A stretch of 64,000 nt of DNA from Candidatus Leptovillus gracilis (GCA_016716065.1 JADJXA010000002.1:620001-684000); one strand, 5' to 3'; positions 1-9,147 are shown, counted from the stretch's first letter. Notes: generated by a model from the letters alone, not told the origin. Program-made: numbers and translations.

Positions 1-1
1 G

Positions 2-211
2 TATGGCGCGCCTACGGCAATGGAAACGACCGTGCTGTCTGACCAGATGGTGGTGGAGCGCACGGCCGTTGGCGTGATGAATTTTGTCGAGGGGCAGGCC
101 ACCGGGGCGCAAATCGAGCAATTGGTGGAACTGCCATTTGTGAAGCGGGTTGAAGAAGCGGTGGTCTCCAGCGGTGGTCTCCAGCGTGGGCAAAACGAGC
201 CGCTAAAATAA
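2..211 (+). CDS. C-terminal end of an unrecognised protein (cut by window start)
   Basis: The reading frame is open from the first bases of the window to a TAA at 209-211, so this is the last ~69 codons of a gene that begins upstream. The visible tail is mostly short hydrophobic and acidic stretches (for example VVERTAVGVMNFVEG) with no motif I recognise. A Met codon at 20 is probably internal, because the frame stays open before it. The stop abuts the stop of the dnaJ-like gene on the other strand with no spacer, so the two genes converge. One copy of the ACGGCCGT palindrome is inside it (Thr-Ala-Val). No function is proposed. Confidence 0.6.
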   Translation, partial: YGAPTAMETTVLSDQMVVERTAVGVMNFVEGQATGAQIEQLVELPFVKRVEEAVVSSGGLQRGQNEPLK

Positions 212-1201
212 CTAACTCTCCTTAAATGCTGTCCGCAGCGCCCGCAGTTCAGCGAACAACTCCTTTTCCCGATCCGTCAATTTTTGTGGCAGTGTGATAG
301 ACACGGTGGCGTACAAATTGCCCCGTTTGTCCGGCTGCCGCAGGTTGGGCATGCCCAGCCCGGCTAGGCGGAAAACCTTGCCGGTGCTCGTCTCCGGCGG
401 GATGGTCAGGTTGACGCTTTTGTCCAGGGTGCGCACCTCTGCCTTGCCGCCGAGTACGGCCGTATACACATCCACCGGCAGCTCAACCATCAGGTCATCC
501 CCGTCACGTTGGAACGTGGCGTGGGGCTGCATCTCCACGATCAGGTACAGGTCGCCGGCGCGGCCGCCGGCCTGGCCGCTGCCCCCCTGGCCGCTGAGCC
601 GGATGCGTGACCCATTGTCTACGCCGCGCGGGATTTTGGCCTGAATGGAACGGCCGTCGTCCCATTGCAGCGTCCGTGTTGTGCCGTGAAACGCCTCTTC
701 CAACGTCACCTGGATGGTGTGTTCGGTGTTGCGTCCCTGGCGCGGCCGCGGCTGGCCTGTCTGCCCACCGCCAAAGCTGCTAAAGTCAAAACCACCGGCC
801 GACCCCCGTCCCGCGCCGCCAAACAAGGTCTCGAAGAAATCGGAGAAACCCCCACCGCCGCTGCCAAACATCTGGGCAAGCTCCTCTGGGCTGACAGTGC
901 GTGTGCTGCCTTGCCCGCCGGGCGCCGCCCATTGCGACCAATTGAAATCTTCCGGTCGGCCGCCGGCGCGTTCGTACTGCTGCCACTGCGCGCCGAACTG
1001 GTCATACTTTTGCCGCTTGTCGGCGTCGCCCAGCACTTCGTATGCTTCGTTGATCAATTTGAAGCGCTCTTCGGCCGCTTTGTCACCTGGATTCATGTCC
1101 GGGTGAAATTCCCGCGCCAGCTTGCGATATGCTTTTTTGATGGCCTTGTCGTCGGCGTTTTTGTTCACGCCCAGCGTCTGATAATAATCCTGTACTTTCA
1201 T
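212..1201 (-). CDS. dnaJ: DnaJ-family co-chaperone, CbpA-like (no zinc finger)
   Basis: Hsp40 co-chaperone of 329 residues that would stimulate DnaK ATPase and deliver unfolded clients. Residues 1-70 are a J domain with the HPD motif at 33-35. A Gly/Phe-rich linker follows (about 105-155), then the C-terminal substrate-binding beta domains (about 160-320). The four CxxCxGxG zinc repeats of classical DnaJ are absent, so this is the CbpA/DnaJ type II architecture. It lies downstream of dnaK on the same strand with a 158-base gap that holds a strong hairpin, so co-transcription with dnaK is likely. No grpE or hrcA is visible in the window. Confidence 0.93.
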   Translation of the reverse strand: MKVQDYYQTLGVNKNADDKAIKKAYRKLAREFHPDMNPGDKAAEERFKLINEAYEVLGDADKRQKYDQFGAQWQQYERAGGRPEDFNWSQWAAPGGQGSTRTVSPEELAQMFGSGGGGFSDFFETLFGGAGRGSAGGFDFSSFGGGQTGQPRPRQGRNTEHTIQVTLEEAFHGTTRTLQWDDGRSIQAKIPRGVDNGSRIRLSGQGGSGQAGGRAGDLYLIVEMQPHATFQRDGDDLMVELPVDVYTAVLGGKAEVRTLDKSVNLTIPPETSTGKVFRLAGLGMPNLRQPDKRGNLYATVSITLPQKLTDREKELFAELRALRTAFKES

Positions 1202-1320
1202 AGTCTATCCACCGGTAAGCCGAAGTCCCCGATGTCGCTCATTGGCGTCGGGGACCGGGCGAGTTTGATGTAAGTGTAGTGGAGTTGTGCAGGGATAACA
1301 ACAACAGCAAATGGTGGACA

Positions 1321-1349
1321 GTGCGGCGCACTGGAGAAGTGCGCCGCAC
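1321..1349 (-). other. Perfect 12-bp hairpin between dnaK and dnaJ
   Basis: Arms at 1321-1332 and 1338-1349 are perfectly complementary with a 5-base loop, GC-rich, starting 11 bases after the dnaK stop. In the sense of transcription it is not followed by a U-run, so it is a poor intrinsic terminator. Inference: it may mark an mRNA processing or 3'-end stability site that sets the dnaK:dnaJ ratio. Confidence 0.55.
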
Positions 1350-1359
1350 CTGGGTCTGT

Positions 1360-3267
1360 TTACATTTCCTGATATTCCCCTTCGACGACACCTTCACCGG
1401 CGGTACGGCCGTTGTCGCTGCCATTGCTCGCCCCGTTCGTATAGCCGCCTGGCTGCGCTTGCGCCTGGTAAAGCTGCTGGCTGATGGCGTAACTGGCCTG
1501 CTGCAAGCGCTCCGTCTGGCTGCGAATCTGGCCGATGTCGCTGCCCGGCATGGCGGCGCGCAGCTCGGTGATGAGACTCTCGATGTTGGCGCGCTCGGCG
1601 GGGGCCAACTTGTCACCCAATTCCGTCAAGCTCTTTTCGACGGTGTAGATGAGCTGATCTGCCTGGTTGCGTGCTTCGATCAACTCGCGCTGGCGCTGGT
1701 CTTCCGCTTCGTGCGCTTTCGCTTCACTGACCATCCGGTCAATTTCCGCCTCGTTCAGGTTGGTGGAGGCGGTGATGCGAATTTGCTGTTCGCGGCCGGT
1801 GGCCTTGTCTTTGGCCGTCACGTGCAGGATGCCGTTGGCGTCTATGTCGAAGGTTACTTCAATTTGCGGCAGACCACGCGGCGCGGGCGGCAGGCCGTCC
1901 AGCCGGAAGTTGCCCAATGTTTTGTTGTCGGCGGCCATCGGCCGTTCGCCTTGTAAGACATGGATGTCTACGGCCGTCTGGCTGTCCTCGGCGGTGCTAA
2001 AGACCTCCGTCTTTTTCATCGGGATGGTGGTGTTGCGCGGGATGAGCGTGGTCATCACGCCGCCCAGAGTTTCCAGGCCCAGGCTCAGGGGCGTCACGTC
2101 TAGCAGCAGCAAATCCTTCACATCGCCGCCCAATACGCCGCCTTGCAGCGCCGCGCCCAGGGCCACCACCTCGTCCGGATTCACGCTTTTGTTGGGCGCT
2201 TTACCGGTGAGCGATTGTACCAGGTCCTGAATCATGGGCATCCGGGTAGAGCCACCGACCAATACCACTTCGTCAATTTTGCTGGTGTCCAGCCCGGCGT
2301 CTTGCAGCGCCTTGTCGAAAGGCACGCGGCAGCGCTGCACCAGATCGGTGGTCAACTGCTCGAATTTGGCCCGTGTCAGGGTCATTTGCAGATGTTTGGG
2401 GCCATTGGCGTCGGCCGTCACAAAGGGCAGATTTAGTTCGGTCTGCATCAGCGTCGAGAGTTCGATTTTGGCTTTTTCGGCCGCTTCGCGCAGCCGTTGC
2501 AGCGCCTGCCGGTCCTGGGACAAATCAATGCCCTGGTCCATTTTGAACTGCTCAATCATCCAATGGACGATGCGTTCGTCCCAGTCGTCGCCGCCCAGGT
2601 GGGTATCACCGTTGGTCGCCTGCACTTCGATGACGCCATCGCCAACCTCCAGCACCGACACGTCGAATGTACCACCACCCAGGTCAAAGACCAGGATGGT
2701 TTCGTCCTGTTTTTTGTCCAGGCCGTAAGCCAGGGCCGCGGCCGTGGGTTCGTTGATGATGCGCAGCACTTCCAAACCGGCGATTTTGCCGGCGTCTTTG
2801 GTGGCCTGGCGCTGGCTGTCGTTAAAATAAGCCGGTACGGTGATGACCGCCTGGGTCACAGGCTCACCCAGGTAAGCTTCGGCGTCGCGCTTGAGTTTTT
2901 GCAGAATCAGCGCCGAAATCTCTTGCGGCGAATAGGTTTTGCTGACTGCCGGAATCTGGACGCGGGCGTCTTGCTGCGGCCCGGCGACAACCTGATAGGA
3001 CACCATTTTTTGCGTGCGCTGGGTTTCTTCGGCGTCTATGCGCCGGCCCATAAGGCGCTTAATCGAATAGATGGTGTTTTCGGGGTTGACAACGGCCTGT
3101 CGTTTGGCTGTTTGCCCTACTAGCCGTTCCCCCTTTTTGCTGAAAGCAACCACCGAGGGCACGGTGTTGCTGCCCTCGGCCGAGGGGATGACTACCGGGT
3201 CGCTGCCTTCCATGACAGCGGCCACGGAGTTGGTTGTGCCTAAGTCTATGCCAATAATTTTACTCAT
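1360..3267 (-). CDS. dnaK: Molecular chaperone DnaK (Hsp70)
   Basis: ATP-dependent chaperone of the cytoplasm. The protein starts MSKIIGIDLGTTNSV, the phosphate-binding motif of the Hsp70 nucleotide-binding domain (1 to ~370), followed by the substrate-binding beta domain and a helical lid, ending in the acidic tail GEYQEM. The ATG at 3265-3267 is chosen over an in-frame upstream start because a GGAGG Shine-Dalgarno sits 5-6 bases before it. Length (635 aa) is normal for the family. The core of the gene (about 1.96-3.38 kb) has no ACGGCCGT copy, one of the longer palindrome-free stretches here. Confidence 0.98.
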   Translation of the reverse strand: MSKIIGIDLGTTNSVAAVMEGSDPVVIPSAEGSNTVPSVVAFSKKGERLVGQTAKRQAVVNPENTIYSIKRLMGRRIDAEETQRTQKMVSYQVVAGPQQDARVQIPAVSKTYSPQEISALILQKLKRDAEAYLGEPVTQAVITVPAYFNDSQRQATKDAGKIAGLEVLRIINEPTAAALAYGLDKKQDETILVFDLGGGTFDVSVLEVGDGVIEVQATNGDTHLGGDDWDERIVHWMIEQFKMDQGIDLSQDRQALQRLREAAEKAKIELSTLMQTELNLPFVTADANGPKHLQMTLTRAKFEQLTTDLVQRCRVPFDKALQDAGLDTSKIDEVVLVGGSTRMPMIQDLVQSLTGKAPNKSVNPDEVVALGAALQGGVLGGDVKDLLLLDVTPLSLGLETLGGVMTTLIPRNTTIPMKKTEVFSTAEDSQTAVDIHVLQGERPMAADNKTLGNFRLDGLPPAPRGLPQIEVTFDIDANGILHVTAKDKATGREQQIRITASTNLNEAEIDRMVSEAKAHEAEDQRQRELIEARNQADQLIYTVEKSLTELGDKLAPAERANIESLITELRAAMPGSDIGQIRSQTERLQQASYAISQQLYQAQAQPGGYTNGASNGSDNGRTAGEGVVEGEYQEM

Positions 3268-3347
3268 GATGATCCTCCAAGTGGGTCGAGTGTTCACTGT
3301 TCAGTGTTTATGTGAAATTTTCTGTATGGACTCTATTGTCGTGGATG

Positions 3348-3378
3348 AGTGTTAGAAGTAAATCAGAGAAGTGTTAGA
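3348..3378 (-). promoter_or_regulatory. Candidate operator: two direct repeats upstream of dnaK
   Basis: The nonamer AGTGTTAGA occurs at 3348-3356 and again at 3370-3378, 22 bases apart start to start, i.e. about two helical turns. It lies 80-110 bases upstream of the dnaK start. It is not CIRCE: the arms are direct, not inverted, although each resembles one CIRCE half-site (GAGTGCTAA). Inference: binding site for a heat-shock regulator. I cannot define the -10/-35 with confidence. Confidence 0.3.
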
Positions 3379-3446
3379 CGGCCGTATGAGGCGCAAAATT
3401 GATACGTCGGATGTTGTCCGGCGTCTGACGCCTGGCGCTTAAATGG

Positions 3447-3476
3447 AAAAGACCAGACTCATGGGTCTGGTCTTTT
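3447..3476. terminator. Bidirectional intrinsic terminator after surE
   Basis: A 12-bp stem (AAAAGACCAGAC pairing with GTCTGGTCTTTT) with a 6-base loop. It carries A-run and T-run on the two sides, so it can work on either strand. It lies 84 bases after the surE stop and upstream of dnaK, so it most likely ends the surE transcript and insulates the dnaK promoter. Confidence 0.8.
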
Positions 3477-3559
3477 CAGAGAGGAGAAGAGGTGCAGAAG
3501 AAGTGAGGAGGGGGGTGTCGCAGGGGATCGTATGTTTGCTGTGGCTCCGCCGGAGGGGA

Positions 3560-4384
3560 TTAAGCTGGGATGGGCATGGCTGGCTGTATGGCCGTGCCGT
3601 TGGTAGACGGCCGTTCCGCCAGCGTCCAGCCCCAATCAGTAAAACTGCCCAAAAGATGGTGCGCTGTCAGGTCTAACTGCAGCGGGGTGATGGCTGCGTA
3701 ACCCAGGGCAATCGCGCCAATGTCTGTGCCTTCTTTGGGAATGCCGGTCGGCATGTCGCCGCCAATCCAATAATAACTGTCGCCGCGCGGGTCGCGCCGT
3801 TTTTCCAGCCGGTCGCGGTAAACCCGCTGCCCCTGGCGCGTCAGCCGCAGGCCGCGAAAGCGCTCGGCCGGGATGTCTGGCACGTTGACGTTGAAAAATA
3901 CATTGGTTGGCAGGTTGTTTTGGTTGATGGTTTGCACCACCTGGCAGGCGACGCTGGCGGCCAGACCGTAATTCAGCAGCGCGTGTTGGCGCTGCACATC
4001 CAGCGATATGGCCACGCCGGCCACACCCCAGACGTTGGCTTCTTTAACGGCGGCCACCGTGCCGGAGTAGGATACGTCATGGCCCAGGTTGGCGGCGGAA
4101 TTGATGCCGGCGACGACCATGTCTACTTTTTGTGGCAGCAGTCCCATGATGGCCATCGCCACGCAGTCGGCGGGGCTGCCATCGGTAGCCAGGGCGTTGG
4201 TCCCATCGGCCAGCCGGATTTCTTGCACGCGCAGCGGCCGTTTAAAATGTTTGGTGTGTCCATGTCCTGACCAATCGTGGTCGGGCGCGACGACGCTTAC
4301 TTCGCCAAATTGGCGCATGGCCTGGGCCAAAACCAGTAAACCTGGCGCGGTCACGCCATCGTCATTGGTAACAAGAATGTGCAT
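3560..4384 (-). CDS. surE: 5'/3'-nucleotidase SurE
   Basis: Metal-dependent nucleotidase that dephosphorylates nucleoside 5'- and 3'-monophosphates, a survival/housekeeping enzyme. The N-terminus MHILVTNDDG carries the paired metal-binding Asp residues, and VAGINSAANLGHDVSYSGT contains the conserved Asn and Ser/Thr of the active site. At 274 aa the protein is slightly longer than average, with a short variable C-terminal tail rich in Thr/Ala/Pro. It is alone on its transcript, with a terminator downstream. The 201-base gap upstream (4385-4585) holds one ACGGCCGT copy and a short direct repeat (ATACGTTT twice), nothing else I can identify. Confidence 0.96.
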   Translation of the reverse strand: MHILVTNDDGVTAPGLLVLAQAMRQFGEVSVVAPDHDWSGHGHTKHFKRPLRVQEIRLADGTNALATDGSPADCVAMAIMGLLPQKVDMVVAGINSAANLGHDVSYSGTVAAVKEANVWGVAGVAISLDVQRQHALLNYGLAASVACQVVQTINQNNLPTNVFFNVNVPDIPAERFRGLRLTRQGQRVYRDRLEKRRDPRGDSYYWIGGDMPTGIPKEGTDIGAIALGYAAITPLQLDLTAHHLLGSFTDWGWTLAERPSTNGTAIQPAMPIPA

Positions 4385-4585
4385 GGTTTGTTTCCTATTC
4401 TATACGCGCAAAGGTCATCATCTGACATTTTGTCCGATGTCACCTGGTCAGGTATACGTTTATACGTTTGTCTTGTTTAATGTTTGGAGTGTAGCGCGGG
4501 GGTGTTAACGGCCGTTTAAGAACAAGTTACCGTTTTGCTAAGGATTGCAAATTGAACAGCCTACGGGACGGAGATGCGGCTAGGG

Positions 4586-5458
4586 CTAATCTACCCAACC
4601 GGGATGGCCGCGATACGGCCGTAAATCTTCATCACGCAGCATCTCGCGCACGCTTGTCCCTATATCTATCTCTTCAGCCAGCACAGCATCCTGATAACGG
4701 CTGGCCCAGCGGTGAATCAGGCCGCCGGCGCGGCGTAATTCCACCAGCATCAGTTGGGCCAGTGGTCCCGCTTCTGCCAAAAAGCCAGATTCGACATAAT
4801 CGCGCTCGGTTTGCGCTGTGTCGTAGGGCAGCCGAACCACTTCTGCCCGCCAACCATCACGCGCCCAGGTGAAACGGCCGTAACTCGCTCGTCTATCCTG
4901 ATCAAATGGCGCGCCTACCGAACCCACATTCACCACCAAAGAATCGTTGAAGCGGCGAATGAGCGGCCGGTGAGTGTGCGCCGTCACAAACACGCCGGGC
5001 ACAGGCGCAATTTGCTGATACAGATGTTCGTCACTGGTATCTTCGTATATACCATCGCGGTTGTCGCGCATAGACCCATGCACGACACGAAATTCAGTGC
5101 TATCAGGCGCCATCCAGCTAAATTGATTGGGTAACGATTGCAGGACATGGATACGGCCGTTGATTTGCTCATAGGCCCAAAAAGCGAAACGCCACAATTC
5201 ATACTGCGGTCCACTGCGCGGCGCTTCTGGGCGGGCGCAGGCCAATATATAATCCTCATGGTTGCCGCGCACCACGCGCCACTTGTCCGATTGCTGCCGG
5301 GACTGCACAAATTCCAGGCAGTCTAACGACAGCGGCCCGCGATTCACAATGTCGCCATCCACCACGACAAGGTCGGGCTGCCACGTTTCGATGTCGGCGG
5401 CAACGGTTTGTAAGGCGGGCAAATTGCCATGAATGTCTGATAATACGGCTATCTTCAT
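4586..5458 (-). CDS. Calcineurin-like metallophosphoesterase
   Basis: Cytoplasmic binuclear-metal phosphoesterase of 290 aa; the substrate cannot be read from sequence. All five family blocks are present near the N-terminus and middle: SDIHGN, VDGDIVNRGP, RGNHED, a His in VVHGSMR, and TAHTHRP. The ATG at 5456-5458 is chosen because the metal-binding motif MKIAVLSDIHGN starts there; the longer frame adds 19 residues with no similarity to the fold. A second, shorter member of the same superfamily is at 39.8 kb. Confidence 0.88.
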   Translation of the reverse strand: MKIAVLSDIHGNLPALQTVAADIETWQPDLVVVDGDIVNRGPLSLDCLEFVQSRQQSDKWRVVRGNHEDYILACARPEAPRSGPQYELWRFAFWAYEQINGRIHVLQSLPNQFSWMAPDSTEFRVVHGSMRDNRDGIYEDTSDEHLYQQIAPVPGVFVTAHTHRPLIRRFNDSLVVNVGSVGAPFDQDRRASYGRFTWARDGWRAEVVRLPYDTAQTERDYVESGFLAEAGPLAQLMLVELRRAGGLIHRWASRYQDAVLAEEIDIGTSVREMLRDEDLRPYRGHPGWVD

Positions 5459-5545
5459 CTCAAAGTCCCAAAGCAAGAATGGGTCAAGTCTACCTTGATC
5501 AGGCCATTGACTCAAACGATGTTTATCTTCCTCTCCAAGTTTTTA

Positions 5546-6511
5546 TCAGGGTTTATACGCGGCGGCCACTTCCAGGGCGGCAGTGTGCAGGTGGCGGCGT
5601 AATTCAGGTGGGGCGATGACGTGTACGGCCGTTCCCAATCCCAACAACCGGCGGCAGGCATCCTCCGCCGAGGCGAACGTCAGGCTGATTTCTGTCCAGC
5701 CATCTTCCCCGGCCGCAGCCGCCGTGAGCAGCGACACCATGCCCTCGCCAAAGCTCTGCACCACCAACGGCGCGCCGCCCGGCGAGACGCGCAGCGTGAC
5801 TGTGTACTGGGCCATCTCTTGCTCGAATCGGGTGCACCACGTCTGCCAGTAATCGGTCAGTTTGAAGGTGGACGGCCGTGTAAAGCTGCTGTCGCTCACT
5901 TCTGCTTCCTGGATGCGCGAAACGCGAAAGGTGAACGTGCCGTGATGCGCCCCAGCCACCATGTACCAGACATTGGCCTTGGCCACCAGACCATAGGGGT
6001 CTACCAGCCGCTTCACCCACTGCCCATCGCCGCGGCGGTAAGTCATGCGCAGCCGCCGCTCTTGCCAGACCGCGCCCTGCACCAGCGGCAGGAACGGGGT
6101 GGGTTCTTCGGGCTGGAACCAGACGGCCGTATCCAGCAAAATACGTTCCCTCACTTTGTCTACATCGGGGCGGAAGGGGGCGGGGAGAACGGCCGTAAGC
6201 TTCAGCAGCGCTGTCTGCGACGCTTTGTCCGCTCCCAAATCGGCCAACAAACCGGGGACCGTAAACATAAACAACGCCCGCACCTCCTTATCCGTCAGAC
6301 CGGTTAAGTTGGTGCGGTAGCTGTCTAGCAAAGAACAGCCGCCTTGCGGACCGCGTTCGGCATATACCGGCACACCGGCCGTGCTCAGGGCGTCCAGGTC
6401 GCGGTAAATGGTGCGCGGCGAAACCTCCAGGCGGTCGGCCAACTCTTGGGCCGTCATTTGCCCGCGGGTTTGCAGCAGCATCAGCAGTGAAATCAGTCGG
6501 TCGGCGCGCAC
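5546..6511 (-). CDS. HTH/WYL-domain transcriptional regulator (YafY type)
   Basis: DNA-binding regulator of 321 aa. Residues 1-57 form a winged helix-turn-helix with the typical VSPRTIYRDLDALSTAGVPV signature, and residues ~135-205 form a WYL ligand-sensing domain (YRRGDGQW, then NVWYMVAGAHHG). WYL proteins generally sense nucleic-acid or nucleotide ligands and often control stress or defence genes. It starts 6 bases after the stop of the pyrophosphatase gene, so the two are one operon and the regulator probably controls that operon or a distant target. No defence genes are adjacent. Confidence 0.9.
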   Translation of the reverse strand: MRADRLISLLMLLQTRGQMTAQELADRLEVSPRTIYRDLDALSTAGVPVYAERGPQGGCSLLDSYRTNLTGLTDKEVRALFMFTVPGLLADLGADKASQTALLKLTAVLPAPFRPDVDKVRERILLDTAVWFQPEEPTPFLPLVQGAVWQERRLRMTYRRGDGQWVKRLVDPYGLVAKANVWYMVAGAHHGTFTFRVSRIQEAEVSDSSFTRPSTFKLTDYWQTWCTRFEQEMAQYTVTLRVSPGGAPLVVQSFGEGMVSLLTAAAAGEDGWTEISLTFASAEDACRRLLGLGTAVHVIAPPELRRHLHTAALEVAAAYKP

Positions 6512-6517
6512 GGCCGT

Positions 6518-7873
6518 TTACCCCTCCAGCGCGCCAAACACCACCGGCAGCAGCTGCTTCTTGCGCGACACCACATCCACCGCTTCCAGCGTGTGGTCTG
6601 GCAGGCGTGGGTAAGGCAGCACTTCCAACTGTGGCAGTTCGTCAGTCACTATCAGTCGGCTGGTACGCCGCACAACATCTGTCACCATCAACATGGCAAA
6701 ATGGAGGCCGCGACTTTCTTTAAGCTCGGTCAATGCTTCACGTAAAGCTGCCAGGTGTTCTTCCAACTGGGCAAAATTGGTCACTTCCGCCTGCGCAATG
6801 CCAAACTCGATGCCATCGGTTTCATACAGCTTAAAGTCGGCGCTAACAATTTCGCCTGGCGACCGCGAGGCCAAACCGGCGCCAGCTTCCAGAATTTGAC
6901 GGCCGTAACCCTCAATTGTCTCCCCTTCCAACATGGAGCCGCGCATAAACGCCCACCGCGCCAGCCGCTCGGCGGCTGCATGGTCGCGCTCCGTCGTCGT
7001 CGGCGACGTCAGAATGAGCGTATCAGACAGCACCCCGGCCAACAACAGCCCGGCCAGCGCTGGCGGCGCGCTCAGGCCAGCCTCGTTAATGCGTTCTGTC
7101 ACCAATGTGCTGGTGCTGCCCACCACATCCACCGTAAAGCGAATCGGGATGTGTGTCGTCGGATTGCCCAGCCGGTGATGGTCCAGAATCTCCAATAAAT
7201 CGGCCTCATCCAACGCGCCCAACGCCTGCCCCATCTCGTTGTGATCCACCAGAATCAGCTTCAGGCGAGGTGGGTTTAACGCCTCGCGCTGGCGGCAAAC
7301 GCCGGCATAGCTGCCATGTTCATCTACAATCCAAAACTCGCTGCGTTCTTCGCGCAAAATGCGCGGCAGCGTGTCCTTAATGCGGCTCTTAATCTGAAAT
7401 CGCGGCACTTCTGTATCGCACGCTTCACTGCACGGCTGGTCCAGCAGTTCCGCCAGACGGACTTCTTCCCGGCGCGGATGGGGACCAACCGCTTCGCTGA
7501 GAAACTTGAACAAACTCAACACCGTCACCAGGCCAAAAGGTTTGCCATCTTCCGTGACAATCGGCGCTGTGCCGCCGGTGCGATTGGCAATAGCCCAGGC
7601 TTCGCGCAGTGGGCGGTCTGGCGTGGTGGTGTTCAGCCGGTGGCAAATGGATTCAAAGCGCGGCGAAGCATCCGGCAGCAGAAACGGCGGCTCCAGTTGC
7701 AGTCGTTTTAATACCCAGGTTGTTTGGGGGTTCAATTGTCCGGCGCGGGCCGCGGCGATTTTTTCGCCCTCTTTGTCTTGCAGCAGCCAGGCGTAGCCCA
7801 TAGCCGAGGCAATGGCGTCTGTATCCGGGTTCAAATGGCCGATGACATAAGTTTGTTCGCTGTTCGTAGGCAT
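6518..7873 (-). CDS. ppaC: Manganese-dependent inorganic pyrophosphatase with CBS pair
   Basis: Family II (DHH) pyrophosphatase that hydrolyses PPi. The metal-binding blocks are GHLNPDTDAIASAMG at the N-terminus, VDHNEMGQAL in the middle and DHHRLGNP of the DHH motif, followed by the DHHA2 substrate-binding domain. Between the first two blocks (about residues 70-190) an inserted region resembles a pair of CBS domains, the regulatory module that binds adenine nucleotides in this subfamily. At 451 aa there is no room for the extra DRTGG domain found in longer clostridial forms. It leads a two-gene operon with the WYL regulator. Confidence 0.92.
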   Translation of the reverse strand: MPTNSEQTYVIGHLNPDTDAIASAMGYAWLLQDKEGEKIAAARAGQLNPQTTWVLKRLQLEPPFLLPDASPRFESICHRLNTTTPDRPLREAWAIANRTGGTAPIVTEDGKPFGLVTVLSLFKFLSEAVGPHPRREEVRLAELLDQPCSEACDTEVPRFQIKSRIKDTLPRILREERSEFWIVDEHGSYAGVCRQREALNPPRLKLILVDHNEMGQALGALDEADLLEILDHHRLGNPTTHIPIRFTVDVVGSTSTLVTERINEAGLSAPPALAGLLLAGVLSDTLILTSPTTTERDHAAAERLARWAFMRGSMLEGETIEGYGRQILEAGAGLASRSPGEIVSADFKLYETDGIEFGIAQAEVTNFAQLEEHLAALREALTELKESRGLHFAMLMVTDVVRRTSRLIVTDELPQLEVLPYPRLPDHTLEAVDVVSRKKQLLPVVFGALEG

Positions 7874-7950
7874 GGTGGGTTTTTCCTATTTCTGATACTG
7901 AATCTTGCCGCTTATTTTTGTAATGGTCAAGGGATTAGTAGGAATCGTTG

Positions 7951-8047
7951 TCATTCTGACGAGTCTTCGAGGAAGAATCCCCTTACCACTGACAAATAGG
8001 GATTCTTCGCTCCGAAACCCGATGGCCGAAGACTCCGCTCAGAATGA
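7951..8047. repeat. REP/MITE-like imperfect palindrome in a gene-poor gap
   Basis: The outer arms are TCATTCTGA at 7951-7959 and TCAGAATGA at 8039-8047; inside, GGAAGAATCCC pairs with GGGATTCTTC, and AGTCTTCG echoes CGAAGACT. The whole 97-base block can fold on itself. It occupies the only recognisable structure in the 451-base interval between the pyrophosphatase gene and the lipoprotein gene; the rest (8048-8324) is AT-richer sequence with nothing I can name. Confidence 0.6.
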
Positions 8048-8324
8048 AAATGCGACGCGATGTCCTTAACCCGATGAGTTTGACTAACCTTTGACCACTA
8101 CACTACACTTTCCGCTTATTTTTAGCGCTTTCCGGCGTATTTGTCCAAGATAATTCTGAGCAGGTGTGTTCATTGGATTGCTACTTCTTGTGCAGTTTAA
8201 CACATGACAAATTACCTTCGTTTCGTGGAATATGATCACTTGCCAAACAATCGTTTGGTCTGCCATGATTGTTGAGTCTCGACATTACCGTGCTTGTCTA
8301 TCATATACGAATCGTGGGGTTCCT

Positions 8325-9104
8325 GTGAAAAGCGGTCTCATTTATGTAATCGTTCTGTTTTGCACCTGTGTAGGTTGTGCGGGTGGAACCAGTTTTATTG
8401 CGGTTGAGGGCGATGTTGGCCCGGTCGAAGTATCCCTAGCTGTGGATTCTAACGGACAGATTTCTGTCCAAAGTGCCATCACCATTATCCAAATCGGGTC
8501 AGAAGATTTCTTGGGCGTCAGCCTAAAGATGGGCGTTGAAAAGGCTCTGAATCAGGCAAAAGGCAAATCAAATTTTCTCATCCTTGTTTGGGAAAATGAC
8601 AATGGCATCTGGCAGCAACAGTACAACGTTGGTGAGGCATTTAAGGTGAAGTTTTCTGAGCAGGAATGGGTCCGAGAAATCTATACACTAGAGAACGGAA
8701 CTATCCTGGTTGAAGTGGACGTAAAATCTATTAATCCACCCACCTTGTCGGAGTCTGGGAAGAGAAGCTCTTCTACAAATCTCGTTACTCCGCCTCCTGA
8801 CAAGGATACATCTTCGATCTGGTTGGAAATCGTTTTTCAGGAGGCACGTTCGTTAGGCAATAATCGCTGCCAGTTGGTCTATAAATTGATGGGCCATGGG
8901 GGAAACGGCCGTTATGATTTTTTCCATGACACGGTTACTCGTGATGAGGGAAAACTTATCATGCGGGATGTGGCCGCCACCGAGTATATTCTTGAAAAAC
9001 CCTCTGGGGTAAATGGTGACCCGTTTACCATTCACATGTGCAGCGCGGACTCTTGTGTGCATGAAGACGTCTGGATACATTCGTATCAATCCTCATGTCA
9101 ATGA
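8325..9104 (+). CDS. Putative secreted lipoprotein of unknown function
   Basis: A 259-residue protein read from the GTG at 8325. This start places a hydrophobic signal segment (SGLIYVIVLFCTC) directly before Cys-Ala-Gly-Gly, a plausible though imperfect lipobox (V-G-C). Upstream Met codons would add a polar extension before the signal. The first half has beta-type alternation with acidic patches; the C-terminal ~80 residues contain four cysteines and look like an extracellular beta-sandwich, common in Chloroflexota envelope proteins. Codon use is less GC-biased than in its neighbours, and it is a lone plus-strand gene between minus-strand operons, consistent with acquisition or low constraint. 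Confidence 0.6.
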   Translation: MKSGLIYVIVLFCTCVGCAGGTSFIAVEGDVGPVEVSLAVDSNGQISVQSAITIIQIGSEDFLGVSLKMGVEKALNQAKGKSNFLILVWENDNGIWQQQYNVGEAFKVKFSEQEWVREIYTLENGTILVEVDVKSINPPTLSESGKRSSSTNLVTPPPDKDTSSIWLEIVFQEARSLGNNRCQLVYKLMGHGGNGRYDFFHDTVTRDEGKLIMRDVAATEYILEKPSGVNGDPFTIHMCSADSCVHEDVWIHSYQSSCQ

Positions 9105-9147
9105 GACGTTTCAGGCAATTTCGGATCTCTGAAGAATTCTGTGGCTG

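Noticed and set aside
1279..2436. Several plus-strand frames opposite dnaK and dnaJ
   Set aside because: They are shadows of highly conserved chaperone genes on the minus strand.
3268..3440. CIRCE operator upstream of dnaK
   Set aside because: No inverted TTAGCACTC/GAGTGCTAA pair; only direct half-like repeats are present.
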